A stretch of 64,000 bases of DNA from the NCBI RefSeq assembly GCF_037976825.1, contig NZ_CP150269.1, positions 7,109,501 to 7,173,500 of the forward strand, in the 5' to 3' direction. Position numbers and translations under genes: made by a program. The notes beneath the pieces were generated by a model, which was given only the letters and a program-made list of their open reading frames with translations, was not told the origin of the DNA and made no database searches. This DNA is from Paenibacillus sp. FSL K6-1330. GTDB taxonomy: Bacteria; Bacillota; Bacilli; Paenibacillales; Paenibacillaceae. Shown piece after piece: positions 60,762-64,000 of the stretch. Numbering within the stretch: position 1 is the first letter of the stretch; each line of letters begins with the position of its first letter.

Positions 60762-61913
60762 TTAAATATAGCTCTGTGTATCTCTATTTCTCCCAAACTT
60801 GTAGGTAGCAATCAGCGATAAGGCCAAGGCAAAAGCCAGCAGAATCGCCACATTTAGCATGATGTCATTCAGCTTGCTTCCTTGCTGAAGCTTGCCAAAC
60901 GTATCGAGCAGCCAATACTGCGGCAGGAAATCGGCGATTCGCTGAATCGCTTCCGGCATCACGGAGAGCGGGAATACGCACCCTGCCAGCAGCGAAGTCG
61001 GCATGATCACCATCGTCTGGATTCCGTTAGCCATCATGGTGCTGTCAGAGAACGCGACAATGACCTGCGATAAACTGACCGCGACCAGAGCGAACAGCGA
61101 CAGAATCAGGAACATCTGCCATAACGGAATGCCTGGCTCGATGTGAAAGAATCGGGTCATAACAAACAAGGTGGCGGCAATCTGGATCATCATCAGAACG
61201 ATGTTCACGATAGCATTCGAGAAGACGTAACTGCGGGCAGTAATAGGCGACGATAAGAGTCTATAGTACGTACGGTTCTCACGATCCCGGATTGTCAATG
61301 CCGATAGATTCACGGCAGAGAATAACATGAACACAACCAAGTAACCGATCGTCCGGTTGGTCATATCATGATTAGCCGATTGATCCGCAACCGTAGTCGT
61401 GGACAATTGAAACGTTGAACTCCGATAACCGCTGTATAATTCGTTAAACGCAGCGGCATCGCCATCCGCTATAACCCCCATGGATGAAATATTCTGGACG
61501 TACGCGTTCAGATACGATTTGACATAACCGGTAACCTGAGCTCCCTTAATCGATTCGATCCGGACCGGCTCGGGTGTCCCCTGAATTACGCCTTTCGCAA
61601 ACCCCTCGGGGAAGATCAGCACCGCATCCAGCTCACCCGACACAACCAAGTCATCCGCTTCCGATTCCCTAATGACCGATGCCTCGGTATGCTCCAATTG
61701 AGCAACAAAATCGATCGTATCTTGCGTGACTTTCTGTTCGATATCGTGATTCACGATGCCAATGGTAACGGAAGTCTCTCCGGCACCCTTGTAGATTAAG
61801 GTGGATAGCAGAATACCGACAATGGGAAGCGCAATAACGAGTAGCAGATTTTTATAATCCTTCAACGAGGTCAATACCGTCTTTCGAATGAGCCAGAGCA
61901 TATCCTTCAACAT
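60762..61913 (-). CDS. ABC-2 type transporter permease
   Basis: 383 aa. One N-terminal helix (about 20-40), a long extracellular segment (about 45-180) and a C-terminal block of five helices (about 190-375), the layout of DrrB/YhgE/LinF-type ABC-2 permeases. Its ATG overlaps the stop of the second permease gene by 1 base (TAATG). Third gene of an exporter operon with an ATPase and a sister permease. Substrate probably a drug, lipid or peptide; not readable. Confidence 0.88.
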   Translation of the reverse strand: MLKDMLWLIRKTVLTSLKDYKNLLLVIALPIVGILLSTLIYKGAGETSVTIGIVNHDIEQKVTQDTIDFVAQLEHTEASVIRESEADDLVVSGELDAVLIFPEGFAKGVIQGTPEPVRIESIKGAQVTGYVKSYLNAYVQNISSMGVIADGDAAAFNELYSGYRSSTFQLSTTTVADQSANHDMTNRTIGYLVVFMLFSAVNLSALTIRDRENRTYYRLLSSPITARSYVFSNAIVNIVLMMIQIAATLFVMTRFFHIEPGIPLWQMFLILSLFALVAVSLSQVIVAFSDSTMMANGIQTMVIMPTSLLAGCVFPLSVMPEAIQRIADFLPQYWLLDTFGKLQQGSKLNDIMLNVAILLAFALALSLIATYKFGRNRDTQSYI

Positions 61914-63031
61914 TATAGTCCCTCCCTTCTTCGCATCGAACTCATGGCTACGGCCAGCAGCAGGATGGAAAACCCAATATTCAGCATCATCGCATGCATG
62001 GCTGCCGACCCGCTGCCTGAATAAATCAGCTGCAGCAGAGCTTCATTGGACCAATGCAGGGGAGAATACGTTGCGGCCTCCCTCATGAATCCCGTTGTGC
62101 TTGCAACCGGCGTATACCCTCCCCCAAAGAACGCAGCCAGTTGAATAATGACCATGATGACAGCTCCGGCTGCATTACCCTTCAGCACGTAACTGATGCC
62201 GAGCCCGAGGCTGAGCGCAAACAGGATCTCGGTGAACAATACCAGGAACACCATGATGGGGTTCTCCCCCCAATAGGCATTGAACATATATTTGCTGATC
62301 AGCACAACGATGATGACAAATACGGCATTGATCGCGAGCGTGCCCGTTATTTTTCCGGCAAAAATCTCGGCTTTCGTCACCGGTGAGGCCAATAGGCGCT
62401 GCGCGGTATTTCGCTTTCGCTCACTATCGATTAATCCGCCTGCCGTCAAGGCGCTATACAGAATGATCATCGTAGTCACCGCAATCGCAAAATAATCAAG
62501 TGAACCCGGCTGCCTCGCCCCCTGAATGGAAGACTCAACCACATAGCTCTCTCCATCATTAACAAGCAGCTTGTTCTCATATTCCGGATCGATCTTCGAG
62601 GCTTCGGCTGACAGCCGGTACCGGTCGGTAAATGCGGACAGCATCCCCTGCACAATCCCGTTCTCCATACTGTTGCGGCTGTTTCCATCATATCGGATCC
62701 CTTGGCCGTCTATTTCCACGTAACCGGTGTACCGGTTGTTTCTCACTTCCTGCTGTCCATTCATGCCTTCCTTGGCCTGCTCAAAGAGCATGCCCGATGA
62801 ACGCTCCGCCTCCTGCATAAATGCCTGCCATTGCTCCGTAAGCGCGGGTTCCGTTCCGCTGTCATGGTATAACACCCGGATGTCTCCAATCGCAGTACTG
62901 CCGTTAAAAGCGCTCGACAGCGCCGTCCCTAGGATCAGAATGAGCAGCACGGGCGTTGCCAGCATGAATACCAGCATCCGCGGCTCCCGGACGATCTTCA
63001 TCTCCTTCAGCGCGATTCTTAGTACGTTCAT
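61913..63031 (-). CDS. ABC-2 type transporter permease, sister subunit
   Basis: 372 aa with the same layout: helix about 18-38, extracellular domain about 40-185 and five or six C-terminal helices. It pairs with the downstream permease to form a heterodimeric channel. It lies 29 bp after the ATPase gene. The motif ERKRNTAQRLLASPVTKAEI is the usual coupling-helix region (matched in the sister by RDRENRTYYRLLSSPITARS). Confidence 0.88.
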   Translation of the reverse strand: MNVLRIALKEMKIVREPRMLVFMLATPVLLILILGTALSSAFNGSTAIGDIRVLYHDSGTEPALTEQWQAFMQEAERSSGMLFEQAKEGMNGQQEVRNNRYTGYVEIDGQGIRYDGNSRNSMENGIVQGMLSAFTDRYRLSAEASKIDPEYENKLLVNDGESYVVESSIQGARQPGSLDYFAIAVTTMIILYSALTAGGLIDSERKRNTAQRLLASPVTKAEIFAGKITGTLAINAVFVIIVVLISKYMFNAYWGENPIMVFLVLFTEILFALSLGLGISYVLKGNAAGAVIMVIIQLAAFFGGGYTPVASTTGFMREAATYSPLHWSNEALLQLIYSGSGSAAMHAMMLNIGFSILLLAVAMSSMRRREGL

Positions 63032-63060
63032 GTACTTCCACCTCCCTCTTCCTAGGTCCG

Positions 63061-63996
63061 CTAATCCCGAAGGCTCCGGCCGGTCAACGTCAGGAACACC
63101 GTTTCCAAATTCGGCTCGGAGGCTTGAATGGAACGAATCTCGATGCCTTGCGTCGTGAATTGTTGAATGATTTTATTCAAGTTATTGACCTCTGCATCGG
63201 AGCTGATATGCACGATATTTTCCTTCACTTCAACCGCTTTGACGCCTGCAATCTCCTCCAACTTGCTCACTTCGAGATGGGCGGCCGATTGTACTTCAAT
63301 TCCGATATCCTTCTGATCCGTGATGATGGCCTTCAGCTGTGCCTTCGTGCCCTCCGCTATGATCTTGCCGTGGTCGATAATGGCAATCCGGGTGCAGAGC
63401 TCCTCCACTTCCTCCATATAATGGCTCGTGTACAGGATCGTGCTGCCCATCTCGTTCAGCTTCCTGACCGAATTCAGGATATAATTCCTCGATTGGGGAT
63501 CGATGCCGACGGTCGGCTCATCCATGATGATCAGCTTTGGTCTGTGAGCAATGGCGCAGGCGATATTCAGTCGTCTCTTCATGCCCCCCGAGAAACTCTT
63601 CGGGTATATCTTATGTTTGTCGCTAAGTCCGACGAAGGCGAGGGCCTCCTCTGCCCTGCTCTTCAGCTCCGATCCTCTCAATCCATACAATCCGGCAAAA
63701 AAATGAACATTCTCATAGGCGGTCAGATCCTCATAAATCGCAACCTCTTGCGGAACCATGCCGATCTGCTGCTTCGCGAACTTTCGATGCCTCACCAGAT
63801 TCTTGCCCAGGATATGAACCTCTCCCTTGGTCATGGGCATGAGCGACGATATGATGTTGATGGTTGTGCTCTTGCCAGCTCCGTTCGCGCCCAGGAAGCC
63901 GAAGATCTCGCCTTCCCGTATGTTCAACGACAACTGATCTACCGCTATGAAATCCCCAAACTTTTTCGTGAGCCCTTTGATCTCCAGCACGTTCAT
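63061..63996 (-). CDS. ABC-2 exporter ATP-binding protein
   Basis: 311 aa. Walker A GANGAGKST (36-44), Q-loop MVPQEVAIYEDLTAYENV, signature SFSGGMKRRLNIA, Walker B LIIMDEPTVGIDPQS, H-loop LYTSHYMEEVEEL, and a C-terminal DUF4162-like extension (about 225-311) common in CcmA/DrrA-type exporters. It is complete: the ATG is at 63996-63994, four bases from the window edge. First visible gene of the exporter operon; a gene or regulator further upstream cannot be excluded. Confidence 0.93.
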   Translation of the reverse strand: MNVLEIKGLTKKFGDFIAVDQLSLNIREGEIFGFLGANGAGKSTTINIISSLMPMTKGEVHILGKNLVRHRKFAKQQIGMVPQEVAIYEDLTAYENVHFFAGLYGLRGSELKSRAEEALAFVGLSDKHKIYPKSFSGGMKRRLNIACAIAHRPKLIIMDEPTVGIDPQSRNYILNSVRKLNEMGSTILYTSHYMEEVEELCTRIAIIDHGKIIAEGTKAQLKAIITDQKDIGIEVQSAAHLEVSKLEEIAGVKAVEVKENIVHISSDAEVNNLNKIIQQFTTQGIEIRSIQASEPNLETVFLTLTGRSLRD

Positions 63997-64000
63997 ACGC

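Noticed and set aside
1..64000. CRISPR arrays, tRNA or rRNA genes, prophage or complete insertion sequences
   Set aside because: No regularly spaced direct repeats, cloverleaf-like runs, rRNA segments, transposase or phage structural genes were seen on either strand.

Overview
The window looks like chromosome of a Paenibacillus-type endospore former (Bacillota, Paenibacillaceae). The signs are strong GGAGG-type ribosome binding sites with frequent GTG and TTG starts, YesM/YesN two-component genes beside a sugar-binding lipoprotein, a tricistronic gerA-type germination operon, a Bce-type bacitracin-sensing module, two T-box leaders, CcpA-like sites and many small sugar-utilisation clusters. 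I see no rRNA, tRNA, CRISPR array, prophage or complete insertion sequence.

Layout. 1-4.4 kb: end of a sugar ABC importer locus (binding lipoprotein, sensor kinase, AraC-type response regulator). 4.5-8.8 kb: glucuronate catabolism (uxaC divergent from gntR-uxuA-SDR) around a 34-bp perfect operator; together with the importer this suggests uptake and breakdown of glucuronate-bearing oligosaccharides. 8.9-11.1 kb: an ECF41-type sigma factor behind an FAD oxidoreductase with a matching ECF41 promoter. 11.2-14.6 kb: GH4 glycosidase, BadF/BadG-type kinase and AraC regulator. 14.8-16.9 kb: ilvE and a divergent LysR gene. 17-18.7 kb: two GNAT acetyltransferases, the first behind a T-box leader. 19-22.6 kb: macrolide phosphotransferase with a possible attenuator, a structured element, two small conserved genes and an RlmN-type methyltransferase. 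22.8-26.5 kb: two phosphoesterases, a DeoR regulator and an EamA transporter. 26.6-30.5 kb: isochorismatase-like hydrolase, an AT-rich lactate permease/lactate dehydrogenase operon and a MarR gene.

30.6-34.3 kb: GntR/LacI regulator and GH92 alpha-mannosidase with two matching operators. 34.4-38.5 kb: germination operon. 38.5-40.4 kb: a permease and a small membrane protein. 40.5-46.4 kb: BceRS, a MITE-like repeat, BceAB and a DUF418 protein. 46.5-49.8 kb: MocR regulator, MFS transporter and DJ-1/PfpI protein. 49.9-53.2 kb: APH-like kinase, SnoaL-like protein, and a MerR gene with an SDR gene that has a MerR-type promoter. 53.4-55.0 kb: an ECF sigma factor fused to DUF1835. 55.2-56.6 kb: trpS behind a tryptophan T-box. 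56.8-60.5 kb: GH5 glycosidase, MerR regulator and GPH symporter. 60.8-64 kb: a three-gene ABC-2 exporter.

The most unusual items are the T-box-controlled acetyltransferase, the sigma-DUF1835 fusion, the possible leader peptide and attenuator before the macrolide phosphotransferase, the three-way-junction structure beside it, and two dispersed repeat families. Functional calls rest on motifs and family knowledge read by eye; no database search was run.
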